The notes: generated by a model not told the origin, from the sequence alone. DNA of 64,000 bases from Saprospiraceae bacterium (GCA_020628645.1 JAHDES010000009.1:1-64000), one strand, 5' to 3'; shown: positions 1 to 8,746, counted from the stretch's first letter. Numbers and translations: made by a program.

Positions 1-45
1 GAAGCTACTCCCAATAGCTGTTAAACAGCTATTGGGAGTAGCTTC
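1..45. repeat. Perfect inverted repeat at the window edge
   Basis: Arms 1-20 and 26-45 are exact reverse complements around TTAAA, and the symmetry continues to 22 bp arms around a single base. It could fold into a long hairpin acting as a terminator for the leftward threonine aldolase gene or for a gene left of the window. No clear T-run follows on the + strand, so a repeat-element end is equally possible. The element may extend beyond the window. Confidence 0.7.
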
Positions 46-68
46 ACCTCCTAAGACCACCCATAATA

Positions 69-96
69 ATTGCAAGGGCTCGACGCCCAATGCAAT
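69..96. repeat. Imperfect hairpin downstream of the aldolase gene
   Basis: AATTGCA-AGGGC pairs with GCCCAATGCAATT around a short loop, with one or two unpaired bases. It lies between the end of the leftward aldolase gene (138) and the palindrome at 1-45, so it may be part of the 3' end processing or termination of that transcript. Confidence 0.4.
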
Positions 97-111
97 TATA
101 TTTTCTATGTT

Positions 112-132
112 CCACGGGATTTGTCTAAGAAC
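112..132. repeat. Single end of the ~105-bp inverted-repeat element family
   Basis: The sequence CCACGGGATTTGTCTAAGAA matches the terminal repeat of the elements at 5608-5717, 40337-40442 and 55990-56093. No matching inverted partner is visible in the 110 bases to its left, so this is a solo or truncated end. Confidence 0.5.
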
Positions 133-137
133 CAAAT

Positions 138-1157
138 TTATTTTATCCCTTTCAAAATAGCAATCGCTTGCTCCATCATCTCATCCGTAACATCTAAATG
201 GGTAACAAAACGAACGGTTTGAGGACCAAATGGAGAAGCATTGATACCTTTTGTTTTAAGTAATTTGATAAAAGAATCTGCCGTAAAAGGAGCTTTCACA
301 TCAAAGATGACAATATTCGTTTGTACAGGACGAACATCTTCTACATAATTCAATTCTTGTAAAATACTCCCCAAATGTTTTGCACGATCATTATCTATTT
401 TCAAGCGATCCACATGATGTTCTAAAGCATAGGTACAAGCTGCTGCTAAATAACCTGCTTGGCGCATACCCCCTCCCATTACTTTTCGGTATCGACGTGC
501 TTGTTTGATAAAATCAGCATCTCCAATCAATAAGGAGCCTACTGGAGCACCCAAGCCCTTAGAAATACAAATAGAAATACTGTCAAACATCTCCCCTACT
601 GCTTGTGTTGATTCTCCCGTTTCTACTAAAGCATTAAATAAACGCGCGCCATCCAAATGCAATTTCAATCCTTTTTCTTGACATAATTGCTGAATTGGAC
701 GAATTTCTTCAAGGGTATAATAACTCCCTCCTCCTTTGTTACAGGTATTTTCTAAAACCACTAAACGCGTACGGGGCAACCAATCGAAGTCCCCTTTGAT
801 CGCTCCAGCAATTTGATCGGCAGTGATTTTTCCATTTGTTCCTTTCAATAAGTTAACCGCTACACCCGCATTAAAAGCATAACCTCCTGTTTCGTATTGA
901 TAGACATGGGAATAATGATCGCAAATCATTTCATCCAAGGGCTGTGTATGCGTTTTGATGGCAATCTGATTCGTCATCGTACCCGAAGGACAAAACAAAG
1001 CGGCTGCCTTTCCAAACATGGAGGCAGCTTTCGCTTCTAAAGCATTGACCGAAGGGTCTTCTCGAAATACATCATCCCCCACTTCCGCTTGAAACATAAA
1101 TTGAAGCATTTCAGGAGTAGGTTTCGTTACAGTATCGCTAATTAAATTGATTTGCAT
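138..1157 (-). CDS. ltaE: Low-specificity L-threonine aldolase
   Basis: 339-residue PLP-dependent aldolase that splits L-threonine or L-allo-threonine into glycine and acetaldehyde; cytosolic. The start is set at the ATG beginning MQINLISDTV, because this is where family homology begins; ten further in-frame residues upstream (to 1187) are low-complexity. The N-terminal SDTVT...P..M segment is typical of the family. HLDGAR (Asp about residue 169) contacts the PLP ring nitrogen. The Schiff-base lysine is in SKGLGAPVGS (Lys about 200). Length is normal and no lesion is seen. It is followed at 43 bp by an esterase gene on the same strand that lies upstream in transcription. The gene symbol follows the family assignment. 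Confidence 0.92.
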   Translation of the reverse strand: MQINLISDTVTKPTPEMLQFMFQAEVGDDVFREDPSVNALEAKAASMFGKAAALFCPSGTMTNQIAIKTHTQPLDEMICDHYSHVYQYETGGYAFNAGVAVNLLKGTNGKITADQIAGAIKGDFDWLPRTRLVVLENTCNKGGGSYYTLEEIRPIQQLCQEKGLKLHLDGARLFNALVETGESTQAVGEMFDSISICISKGLGAPVGSLLIGDADFIKQARRYRKVMGGGMRQAGYLAAACTYALEHHVDRLKIDNDRAKHLGSILQELNYVEDVRPVQTNIVIFDVKAPFTADSFIKLLKTKGINASPFGPQTVRFVTHLDVTDEMMEQAIAILKGIK

Positions 1158-1229
1158 AGTAATAGTTATGGTAATTCTTTTTCGCAAAGAACGTAAAAAA
1201 GTAGGACATTAAGTGAAGTAAATCTTCAG

Positions 1230-2105
1230 CTACTCCTCAAACGCAAATTCATAAAAAGAACGAATACCATCTTCCCAAGTGATGGGGTCATGATGTCCGC
1301 CTTCTACTATTTTGGTACGAACTTGATCTGGTGTAAATCCTTCTTGTAGTAATGTTTTTTCCATGAGTTCCATGACGGTAATCATACCTACAAATTCATT
1401 TTTTCCAGTATTCATATAAATTTTTACATCTCGATTAGTGAGTTGTTGTGGTAAATCATAAACATCTGCATTATGTAGAAAAGAGGGTGATAAAGCACCT
1501 GCTTTGGAAAAAGTTTCAGGATACTTCATGATCCCATAAAATGCCATAAGTCCTCCTAAAGATGCACCCATAATACCTGTATGTTCGCGAGTTGGAAGGG
1601 TTCGATAGGTTTTGTCAATGTAGGGTTTGAGTTCGTCTACGATATAGTTAAGAAATAAATCGGATTCATTTTTTTCAGCATTTCTAGGATCATAAGGATT
1701 CATTTCAGTAGAGCGAAATTCAGTGGCATCAATTCCAACAATGATGACTTCTTGTTTTCCTGCTTTGGCTTTGGCATCCATGATTTCATCGGCATGCCAT
1801 TCATCACGTCCTGTGGTACGTTGATCAAATAAATTATCTCCATCAAAAGAATAAATCACAGGAAAAGAATCCGTTCGACTTTCATAATTGGGAGGGGTAT
1901 AAATGCGTAATGAACGCTTTCGATTTAAAGGTGTGATGGTAATGGCATCTTCAAAGATTCGTACATTGGGAGACATCGTACTTTCTTCAAAACGATCCGA
2001 AATATTTTTTTTAAAGAATCGCCCAATCTCATCATCAAACCACATGCAAAGAAAGCCAATCAATAAGACATTTAAGATCAATGAAGGAATTAGATATTTT
2101 CTCAT
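1230..2105 (-). CDS. Membrane-anchored alpha/beta-hydrolase of the Fes/esterase D type
   Basis: 291 residues with an N-terminal hydrophobic segment (about residues 5-22) that is a signal anchor or uncleaved signal, so the catalytic part is probably periplasmic. The nucleophile elbow is GASLGG (Ser182); the charge-relay His is in GGHHDPITW near residue 271; SFDGDNLF is the oxyanion-side strand loop typical of putative esterases (enterochelin-esterase-like fold). The substrate cannot be read from the sequence. It sits 24 bp downstream of the interrupted lipoprotein gene and may have been transcribed with it. Confidence 0.8.
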   Translation of the reverse strand: MRKYLIPSLILNVLLIGFLCMWFDDEIGRFFKKNISDRFEESTMSPNVRIFEDAITITPLNRKRSLRIYTPPNYESRTDSFPVIYSFDGDNLFDQRTTGRDEWHADEIMDAKAKAGKQEVIIVGIDATEFRSTEMNPYDPRNAEKNESDLFLNYIVDELKPYIDKTYRTLPTREHTGIMGASLGGLMAFYGIMKYPETFSKAGALSPSFLHNADVYDLPQQLTNRDVKIYMNTGKNEFVGMITVMELMEKTLLQEGFTPDQVRTKIVEGGHHDPITWEDGIRSFYEFAFEE

Positions 2106-2129
2106 AAGGTTTAGTATTTAAGGCATCAA

Positions 2130-3041
2130 CTATTGGTTTTTAAATCGAATTGACTTGACCGTTTTTTCATACTGCTCTTTTAAATCATCAAATTGATCAA
2201 CAGCAGTTCCTACAAACATCAGCGACTGACGTTCATTATTCAACATCGCATTATACGTCATAATATTACGATCATCATCATAATTAAAAATAGACTCAAA
2301 GGTGATTAAGTTATTATTCCCTACTTTGGAAATATTAATTTCTGAAGATGTCACCCTTGTTTTATTATTCGCATCTATTCGTCGCTGTACATATTTTTGA
2401 GCACTTTCAAGGGACATTCCAGATAAATGACTAATTAGTATTGAATTTTTATTGGTAATATCAAAGGTGCCATCAGCAGTAAATCTATAAGAATTCGTAT
2501 TGGTTTGCGCATGTTTAAAACCCGTAATTTTTTGATTAAAAATAAACATTGCTTCTTCTAATGGATCAAAGTTTTCCTCTTCCTCATAAATAACAGAACT
2601 CATTATTTTTCTGACAGCTTCGTGATGAGCAGGTTTATCCAAATGTGTATGAGCCAAGGCATAAAGCGTAGCTTCCTCTACTTTTACAAGTAGGATAGAA
2701 AGATTTTCATTTTTTGTAGAATCTTGCCCTTCTGCATAAAAGGCGGGACGATTATTTAGTTTCGTTTCGTTAAAAAATAAGGGTGCTTGCTCAAAATCAC
2801 TCTCGCTAAGATTTTCTTTGGCTTGTTCAAAAGGAATAGGAAGAGTAGTAAAAGCTATAAATTCATCAGTGGAAATAACATATCTTCCTTTTTGTTCATA
2901 TTTATATTCCTCTGGAACAACAGCATAGATTTTAGTGCCAGGTACTCTAGTATGTTCTTCCGTTTTTACCGTAGTTACTTCTTGGGCAAAAGGGTTAGTA
3001 GGCTTTTTTTTAGATTGATTGCAATTAGAATATGTAAATGA
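2130..3041 (-). pseudogene. Main part of a lipoprotein gene interrupted by an IS200-type element
   Basis: The frame encodes about 300 residues of an unrecognised, mostly alpha/beta protein. It opens with a lipobox-like FTYSNC followed by a polar K/N-rich linker, as expected just after lipoprotein signal cleavage. The only in-frame ATG (3072-3074) lies inside the right end of the IS element and would give a non-native leader, MAIPRC. The missing signal peptide is found on the other side of the IS at 3599-3652. I infer that the gene lost its export signal, although the mature coding part carries no stops, which suggests a recent insertion. The function is unknown; the repeated helical and strand pattern could be a DUF1795/PsbP-like fold, but this is a guess. 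Confidence 0.7.
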
Positions 3042-3045
3042 ACTA

Positions 3046-3065
3046 CCCCGATGCAAGCATCGGGG
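3046..3065. repeat. Right-end (RE) hairpin of the IS200-type element
   Basis: A 9-bp stem with AA at the centre. It is the same sequence and orientation as the hairpin at 3571-3588, as required for TnpA recognition of both ends. Confidence 0.8.
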
Positions 3066-3085
3066 TATCGCCACCCGCTTAGGCC

Positions 3086-3532
3086 TCAGAAAAGCTCAAG
3101 CTGACTGCGATAGATTTTTTTATACTTTTTCCCTTGATTCTTAACATATTTTTCAACTGTATCTAAATTTCCGTATTGACCAACTGTATTTACATAGTAA
3201 CCGCTCATCCAAAATTTGCCGCCCCAAAGCTTCTGCTTAACTTCTGGGTGACGCTCAAATATTTTGCGCGCTGTTATGCTTTTGACCGTCTTTATAATTT
3301 GTGTCGGGCTTTTTACTGGAACACTTTGTATCAAAAAATGAACATGATTTTCGTCTGCTCCAAGTTCTATCGTATAAATTTCGTAGCGCTTACCTATTCC
3401 AATGCAAATTTCTTTGAGACTTTTCTCAACTGTATCTGTAAAAACATCTCTGCGGTACTTGGCTGGACATACAAAATGATACAGCAACAAACTTTTATTA
3501 TGGCTTTTATATATGTGCTTATCTTCTTTCAT
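3086..3532 (-). CDS. tnpA: IS200/IS605 family Y1 transposase (HUH enzyme)
   Basis: 148 residues, the normal size for TnpA of this family. The HUH metal-binding motif is H63-V-H65 in NHVHFLIQ, and the catalytic tyrosine is Tyr129 in EKYVKNQG. It nicks and rejoins single-stranded DNA at hairpin-marked ends. All catalytic residues are present, so the element may still be active. The SPTQIIKTVKS and LWGGKFWM..YYV segments are family hallmarks. It starts about 40 bp inside the left-end hairpin (3571-3588). Confidence 0.93.
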   Translation of the reverse strand: MKEDKHIYKSHNKSLLLYHFVCPAKYRRDVFTDTVEKSLKEICIGIGKRYEIYTIELGADENHVHFLIQSVPVKSPTQIIKTVKSITARKIFERHPEVKQKLWGGKFWMSGYYVNTVGQYGNLDTVEKYVKNQGKKYKKIYRSQLELF

Positions 3533-3570
3533 AGAATAAAGCTACATATTTTGCCTAACGTTTTGCGACA

Positions 3571-3588
3571 CCCGATGCAAGCATCGGG
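3571..3588. repeat. Left-end (LE) hairpin of the IS200-type element
   Basis: CCCGATGCAAGCATCGGG, identical in sequence and orientation to the core of the right-end hairpin at 3046-3065. Confidence 0.8.
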
Positions 3589-3598
3589 GAATTCTTTA

Positions 3599-3652
3599 GA
3601 TTAAAAAAAGAAATGGGATCAAAAGCTTTATGGATTTGAAAATAAGGCGCAT
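3599..3652 (-). pseudogene. Severed signal-peptide exon of the interrupted lipoprotein
   Basis: Read leftward from an ATG at 3652-3650, this stretch encodes MRLIFKSIKLLIPFLFLI and then hits a stop (3598-3596) in IS-flanking sequence. This is a textbook N-region plus hydrophobic core with no lipobox. Joined to the FTYSNC start of the frame ending at 2130, it makes a complete lipoprotein signal of about 25 residues. That match across the element is direct evidence for the insertion; the exact junction codon is uncertain. Confidence 0.75.
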
Positions 3653-3749
3653 AGGTTTTGGGTGTAAAATGGGAATTAATAAATTTTTAAAAAGATTTCG
3701 TTTTCGTTTCAGTCTATCTGTTAAATTTACAAGAAAATTGGGAATTTCA

Positions 3750-4610
3750 ATGAATCAACGCTTTATCGATCAAATAATTGAAGTACTAGGAGAAGAAATT
3801 ACTGGTATCCAAGCTGTTAGCGGTGGAGATATTTCTGAAGCTTTCCGAATACAAACAAAAAAGAACGATTATTTTCTAAAAACAAATGCTTCCAATTTTG
3901 CGTCTTCTCTTTTTCAAGCGGAAAAAGATGGATTAGCTGCCATTGCTGCCACTCAAACCATTGCAACACCTACTATCATTACTCAAGTGAATCATGAGCA
4001 TTTTTCGTATTTACTATTAGAGTTTATTCCCAGCAAACGCCCTTCAACAAAAGATTTTGAACGATTAGGACAAGAACTTGCTGCCTTGTATAAGATCCCT
4101 CAAACTGAATTTGGATGGGAACAAGATAATTTCATTGGCAACTTACCCCAATCCAATAAAAAACATTCCACTTGGACCGACTTTTATGTTCAAGAACGCT
4201 TACTTCCTCAACTGCAACTAGCAGTAGACAAAGGTTTACTATCCAAACAAGATTGCCCTTCTGAAAGCACACTTTTTAACAATACTCAACAACTTTTTTC
4301 TAGTATTACCTCTTCATTAATTCACGGTGATTTATGGAGTGGTAATTATCTAATTCATAAAAATGGAACGCCTTATTTAATTGATCCAGCCGTTTATGTG
4401 GGCGATGCGGAAGTCGATTTAGCAATGTCTCGTTTATTTGGTGGTTTTGGTTCATCTTTTTATGATGCCTATCATGAAATTATACCCCGAAAAGATGGAA
4501 TGGAGGAACGCCAAGATTTATATCAATTGTATTATTTCTTGGTGCATCTAAATCTATTTGGGCGATCCTATTATTCTTCCGTACAAGGGATTTTGAGGCG
4601 ATATTTTTAG
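3750..4610 (+). CDS. Fructosamine kinase family protein
   Basis: 286-residue protein of the fructosamine-3-kinase/ketosamine-kinase family, which has an aminoglycoside-phosphotransferase-like fold. Characterised members phosphorylate sugar-amine adducts on proteins or small molecules and so help repair glycation. The start is the ATG of MNQRFIDQII, because the 40 in-frame residues before it are basic low-complexity sequence without family similarity. The GGDISEAFRI loop is the family's nucleotide-binding region. HGDLWSGN is the catalytic loop, and the metal-binding DFG equivalent lies in LIDPAVYVGDAEVDLAMSRL. The C-terminus ends normally at LRRYF. Substrate unknown. Confidence 0.88.
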   Translation: MNQRFIDQIIEVLGEEITGIQAVSGGDISEAFRIQTKKNDYFLKTNASNFASSLFQAEKDGLAAIAATQTIATPTIITQVNHEHFSYLLLEFIPSKRPSTKDFERLGQELAALYKIPQTEFGWEQDNFIGNLPQSNKKHSTWTDFYVQERLLPQLQLAVDKGLLSKQDCPSESTLFNNTQQLFSSITSSLIHGDLWSGNYLIHKNGTPYLIDPAVYVGDAEVDLAMSRLFGGFGSSFYDAYHEIIPRKDGMEERQDLYQLYYFLVHLNLFGRSYYSSVQGILRRYF

Positions 4611-4658
4611 AAGTTTTAAAAAATTGATACCTTAGAAATCTTCTAAACCAAAAAAAAC

Positions 4659-5585
4659 ATGTTTCCCAAAATATATTTTAGTCTTTTAGGTCTTCTTTTC
4701 ATCAATACGCTCTCCGCTCAATCTTGGCTCAACACCTCCAATCAGTGGCGTACAAAAAAAGCTTGGTGTTTAGATTTTTTCTGTGAAGAAAGTTTAGTCG
4801 ATCAATACATAAATGGAGATACCCTAATTAATGGAACAGAATATGTTCAATTATGGGAAAAAGGGATACGCTATAATTATTACATTAATACACCTGAAGA
4901 CACCTTATTCGTTGATACTATTAATCAATATGTAGGAGCAATAAGGGAAAACAATAAACAATGGTTTTGGATAGAAAAAAATAGTAATGAATCTCATTTG
5001 TTGTATGATTTTAATTTTTCTTCTGGCGATAGCATCCAAATCTATCAACACAATGAAAATCTTAAAATCACATTAGTAGATAGCGTTTTTATTAATAATG
5101 CCTTTCGCAAAAGATACCAATTAAATGATTGGCCCTTTCATCTAATTGAAGGCATAGGATTGGATATTGGATTGACTACGAACCTTAGCCAGTTTATCCA
5201 ATTATTTGAGTTTGGTATTTTGTATTGTTATGAAGATGAAGGTGATCGCGTCGCTATTGATTTATCGGCATTGGAAATGACCTTTGAAACTGAATTTACC
5301 GATCAAGATTGTAATTCAGAAATAATTACGCCTTCCAAAGAAATTCAAGTTGAGTCTAAGATTACTATTTATCCCAACCCAACTTCCGATATTCTTGTTG
5401 TTTCGGCTTATGAAGTAATCGAGCAAATCATCATCTATGATTCTATAGGTCGAAAAATGTTTGAACAACCAACCCATTCCAATACAATAGAAGTTGATCT
5501 TCAAGATTGGTCGAATGGGATGTATTTAATCCAAATCCTTGTCTCTGGAAATCAAGTCTCAACCAACACATTTATAAAAATATAG
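4659..5585 (+). CDS. Secreted protein with T9SS type A sorting domain
   Basis: 308 residues. A signal peptide (about 20 residues, ending LSAQS) is followed by a roughly 200-residue region of no recognised family, which contains a repeated D-T-L/Y-I-N pattern and WL/W-rich strands. The last 75 residues are a T9SS type A C-terminal domain: ITIYPNPTSD, IYDSIGRKMF, then NGMYLIQI and a terminal strand. It is therefore exported to the periplasm, moved across the outer membrane by the type IX system, and released or anchored. Only 48 bp separate it from the kinase-like gene. The inverted-repeat element at 5608-5717 follows it. Confidence 0.82.
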   Translation: MFPKIYFSLLGLLFINTLSAQSWLNTSNQWRTKKAWCLDFFCEESLVDQYINGDTLINGTEYVQLWEKGIRYNYYINTPEDTLFVDTINQYVGAIRENNKQWFWIEKNSNESHLLYDFNFSSGDSIQIYQHNENLKITLVDSVFINNAFRKRYQLNDWPFHLIEGIGLDIGLTTNLSQFIQLFEFGILYCYEDEGDRVAIDLSALEMTFETEFTDQDCNSEIITPSKEIQVESKITIYPNPTSDILVVSAYEVIEQIIIYDSIGRKMFEQPTHSNTIEVDLQDWSNGMYLIQILVSGNQVSTNTFIKI

Positions 5586-5607
5586 GAATAATCATCTTTT
5601 AATAATC

Positions 5608-5717
5608 GTTCTTAGACAAATTGTGTGGAATGAAAAACAGGACGACTCGATAAATCTATGATTTAGAGAGACTAGTGTTTTGAAATTTCATTAAAATCAC
5701 AATTTCTGTCTAAGAAC
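5608..5717. repeat. Miniature inverted-repeat element, copy 1
   Basis: GTTCTTAGACAAATTGTG at 5608-5625 is inverted at 5698-5717, with a two-base difference. The 110-bp size and the terminal sequence match the copies at 40337-40442 and 55990-56093, though the interior is diverged. An internal short hairpin (TAAAT/ATTTA) lies near 5650-5665. There is no coding capacity; any mobility would depend on a transposase supplied elsewhere. Confidence 0.6.
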
Positions 5718-5855
5718 TTTAATAATTAATGATCTCCCGTTCAACAAGTGAAAACAAGCATTCACATTTTATTTTGGGCGTTTAAAAAAATAGCATTTAT
5801 TTTCTGCGTATTAAAGTCGTTCTTTATGGTTCGATTTTATACAAAATTTGTAACA

Positions 5856-7277
5856 ATGAGAATATTTTTCTTCCTACTTTCATTTTTATTCTTCATCGCT
5901 TGTTCTTCTACAAATGAAAAACAAGCAAAAACAGAATTTCATACAAAGGAAAACAAACTAACCCTCAAAGTAAATAATAGATTAATCAACCCAGAATGGA
6001 CACTCGATCCCAGTTTAAAACCCCATCTATTTGAAGCTGAGTGCACCCAAACAACTAATATTGTTACTTTTTTGAATGCTACAGATTCTATTTCCTTTCA
6101 TTTGCAAGAAGGGGACAGCATAGATTTTTCCTTTATTTATAAACAAGACACCACACACACAAGAATCATAGGGATTGCTCCAAATTATAATTTTACAGCA
6201 GCCTATATCAAAAAACATAAGGGAACGACAATCATAGATATTCCTGAAGTCAGTGAATTGGCCAATATATTGATGGCATTACATCGTGATGCCGAACAAG
6301 ACAACAATATGATAGATTCCAGTACGGACTATTTCCAAAGTGTGAAAGCACATTTTACCCCTTTTCTGGATCACCCAATCATGGATACGATTCAGCATTA
6401 TATTGGTGGATTGAGAGAAGTAGATGAAGGTGTTTCGATCTTTTCTAACGAAAGCTACATGTACTATTTTGCAATGAAAATGAATGCTTGCACCTATGAA
6501 TTTACAGAAGATGGCAAAATTGTCAACCAAGGATTCATCAAAGAACTAGCCAAAGGATGGAGTACCTTAGATCCATTTAAGGATAAAGCTCTGATGGAAG
6601 ATTTTGCAAAAACATCTAATTTTAGAGCCTTTTATCAAGAGAATAAACCTTACTATGATGAATTATTGACCACTTATGAAACCTTAAATCCTATTGGAAA
6701 AATGCAAAAGTGGTTGGATAAAAAATTTGGTTTTACCTATGGTAATTATTCAATCTATTTTTCTCCTTTGATTGCAGGCGCACATTCGACCAAAGCATTT
6801 GATACAGACGACTTTAAACAAACCTTTATGTTTATAGCAAGGGCAGATTTTGATGATAGTATGACCCGTACAATGAATGAATTGGTAGAAAGTCGAGTTG
6901 TATTTACAGAAATCGATCACAATTATGTGAATCCTGTTTCAGTAAAGTTTCTGGATGGAATAAATGCTTCTTTGTCCAATCGAGATCGTTGGGTACAAGG
7001 CGAAATGAATGATATGTATGCTGATCCTTATATGGTTTTCAATGAGTACATGACCTTTGCGGTGTATAGTTTATACATCCATGATAATTATCCTGAGAAA
7101 GAGGTCTTGGCATATTTACCCAAAATGGAAACGCAAATGGAACAACTAAGAGGCTATCCTCAATTTAAAGCGTTCAATCGTACCCTTTTGGAACATTACA
7201 AAAGCAATCCAAATCAAAGTATAAATGAACTTTATACCTTCATTTTAAAATGGTGTGAAACGGTCAATGCATCTTGA
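5856..7277 (+). CDS. Large lipoprotein of unknown function
   Basis: 473 residues. The start is the ATG of MRIFFFLLSF, because it gives a standard lipoprotein signal with the lipobox FIACSS (Cys16); the GTG at 5748 adds 36 unrelated residues. The mature protein begins with a beta-strand region (about residues 35-125) containing FHLQEGDSIDFSF, which recalls DUF4369-like or peptidyl-prolyl-type N-domains. The rest is an alpha-helical region rich in aromatics, with no motif I can name. It is probably an outer-membrane lipoprotein facing the periplasm. It is a single gene, flanked by a repeat element upstream and a convergent membrane gene downstream. Confidence 0.7.
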   Translation: MRIFFFLLSFLFFIACSSTNEKQAKTEFHTKENKLTLKVNNRLINPEWTLDPSLKPHLFEAECTQTTNIVTFLNATDSISFHLQEGDSIDFSFIYKQDTTHTRIIGIAPNYNFTAAYIKKHKGTTIIDIPEVSELANILMALHRDAEQDNNMIDSSTDYFQSVKAHFTPFLDHPIMDTIQHYIGGLREVDEGVSIFSNESYMYYFAMKMNACTYEFTEDGKIVNQGFIKELAKGWSTLDPFKDKALMEDFAKTSNFRAFYQENKPYYDELLTTYETLNPIGKMQKWLDKKFGFTYGNYSIYFSPLIAGAHSTKAFDTDDFKQTFMFIARADFDDSMTRTMNELVESRVVFTEIDHNYVNPVSVKFLDGINASLSNRDRWVQGEMNDMYADPYMVFNEYMTFAVYSLYIHDNYPEKEVLAYLPKMETQMEQLRGYPQFKAFNRTLLEHYKSNPNQSINELYTFILKWCETVNAS

Positions 7278-7301
7278 TGAAAAGGGTGATTTTAAAAATT
7301 G

Positions 7302-7673
7302 TCAATCTTCAAATACAAGCACTTTATCCCTTGCAACAAAATAAATACCCAAACCAAATAAAAATTGAAGTACAATTACAATAAGCGGAAATGCATGAAA
7401 ATGAAAGAAAAGACGATTACCAGCATCTAGCATTAATACGAATGCAATGAATAAAAATAATGGTTTTGCAAAATTACTTCTTCTAATGACTAAAATTCCA
7501 GCAATCGCTAATAGTATGGTAACCATATCTATAAATCGTTCCCATTGATAATGACCAAAACAAGCATAAACAAAATAGTATTCATACATCTCCGAAAGGA
7601 ATTTTAATAGACCAATACAAATACCGCCATACCCATACCATTGAAGTCTTCTATTTTTTGTTGGATTTTTCAT
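7302..7673 (-). CDS. Small four-helix membrane protein
   Basis: 123 residues with about four transmembrane helices (near 15-32, 45-62, 68-85 and 92-112). I recognise no family. It starts with a basic cytoplasmic tail, MKNPTKNRRLQW. The gene is convergent with the lipoprotein gene ending at 7277, with a 24-bp gap and no obvious terminator. No neighbour suggests a role. Confidence 0.6.
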   Translation of the reverse strand: MKNPTKNRRLQWYGYGGICIGLLKFLSEMYEYYFVYACFGHYQWERFIDMVTILLAIAGILVIRRSNFAKPLFLFIAFVLMLDAGNRLFFHFHAFPLIVIVLQFLFGLGIYFVARDKVLVFED

Positions 7674-7752
7674 AATTCAAAAAAGGATGCTATCCTCCGA
7701 AAAGATACCATCCTCTTTAAGTGCTAAACGAAAATTGCATGTATAATAATTT

Positions 7753-7886
7753 GTCGGCTCAAAATTGAATAAATAATTGACAGCCTGTCCCGCCGAAGGG
7801 AAACCAATAGGTCGGGGCAAGGAAACCTGCCCGACTTAAAATATTAGAAGAATGGCAGGCGGGTTATGTTGAATTTTTGAGCTGAC
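7753..7886. repeat. Inverted-repeat intergenic element with a 34-bp shared core
   Basis: The ends (7753-7769 and 7869-7886) are inverted copies, GTCGGCTCAAAATT versus GTCAGCTCAAAAATT. Inside lie a 34-bp block at 7784-7817, found again with two differences at 46545-46578, and a GC-rich hairpin at 7811-7835. It has no coding capacity. It is probably a miniature element or a REP-like structured repeat; the GC content of the core stands out from the AT-rich surroundings. Confidence 0.55.
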
Positions 7887-7964
7887 CTATAAAAAATTAT
7901 TATACCAATTTTTTTAGCTTACTACATAATGAGACGTTATTTTATAATTACTACTTTTTTTAGC

Positions 7965-8732
7965 TTAGAAATCATCTAGCAATTTTTTCTTCATCTTTTT
8001 GAACTCCGTTTCCGTGATCGCCCCACGATCTTTTAAATCTGCCAATTCTTTCAAACGAGCAATGGGATCATCAGGATCAACCGTTGGAGGAGCTGGTTCA
8101 GGAGTTGGCTCTGGCGTCGATTCAATCATTTCTTCCACGGCTTCTTTTACCGTGTCTTCAACAGCTTCAGGCATATCTTCAGGAGCTGGTGGATTCGGCG
8201 TTTCCTTTTTCCATTCCTTGGCGATATTTTTTCCCTTTTCAAATTTTTCTGCATAATAATTGCGTACACGATCAGGATCGAAATCTAAGATCGTTCCACC
8301 CGATTCAAAATGTTTTTTAAAGACTTCTCCCAAGGCATAAGTTGAAGCTCCTGCAAAAATAGATACTGTAACACCACCTAGGTATGTTCCTACACCTGGA
8401 ATCAATTTCACTAAACTTCTCGCCCCCAATCGTGCTAAAGTAGAACTCGTCAAGGAAGTGACAATCGCCTTTCCTCGTGTATCTTGAAAATCAAGATCAT
8501 ATACTTTACACAGTTGGCGGATCATATCCAATTGTAAAGCACTTACTGCAAATATATCCGCAACTAACACAGGGATTAATCCTGCCCCCATTGACCAAAT
8601 CACATGGTTACGGATAACCGTATCGGCATGATTGTTACGAACATCTTTGCTATTCTTGGTATTTTTTGAGTCATCACCCATAACAGTTTCTTTGATTTTG
8701 TTATAAACGGTTTTTTTGATTTTATCTTTCAT
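7965..8732 (-). CDS. DUF697-type membrane-associated protein with C-terminal SHOCT domain
   Basis: 255 residues. After a charged N-terminus (about 1-40), residues 45-165 form a DUF697-like region: VIRNHVIWSMGAGLIPVLVADI, then two helical hairpins around LARLGARSLVKLIPGVGTYLGG. In other proteins this domain follows small GTPase domains or acts at membranes. A P/E/T-rich linker (about 185-215) leads to a SHOCT tail, DPIARLKELADLKDRGAITE. The function is unknown; the arrangement suggests a membrane-bound oligomer. A hairpin that is part of a dispersed repeat (8747-8783) lies directly upstream. Confidence 0.72.
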   Translation of the reverse strand: MKDKIKKTVYNKIKETVMGDDSKNTKNSKDVRNNHADTVIRNHVIWSMGAGLIPVLVADIFAVSALQLDMIRQLCKVYDLDFQDTRGKAIVTSLTSSTLARLGARSLVKLIPGVGTYLGGVTVSIFAGASTYALGEVFKKHFESGGTILDFDPDRVRNYYAEKFEKGKNIAKEWKKETPNPPAPEDMPEAVEDTVKEAVEEMIESTPEPTPEPAPPTVDPDDPIARLKELADLKDRGAITETEFKKMKKKLLDDF

Positions 8733-8746
8733 TTTTTAAAAAATTT

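Larger units (their letters stand above)
3046..3590 (-). mobile_element. IS200/IS605-type insertion sequence, single gene
   Basis: A compact element of about 550 bp. It carries one Y1 transposase gene flanked by two copies of the same hairpin in the same orientation: CCCCGATGCAAGCATCGGGG at 3046-3065 and its 18-bp core at 3571-3588. Subterminal hairpins in the same orientation and no target duplication are the hallmark of this family, whose single-stranded transposition inserts 3' of a short target. The exact ends were not determined; they lie a few bases outside the hairpins. No accessory TnpB or omega-RNA gene is present. It inserted into a signal-peptide coding sequence. Confidence 0.85.

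Noticed and set aside
1903-2121. Open frame opposite the esterase gene
   Set aside because: It lies antisense to a well-supported coding region, has no family match and no start context.
7784-7817. Prophage or integrase attachment site
   Set aside because: The shared core at 46545 suggested an att pair, but no integrase or tRNA lies near either copy, and both copies have their own inverted ends.
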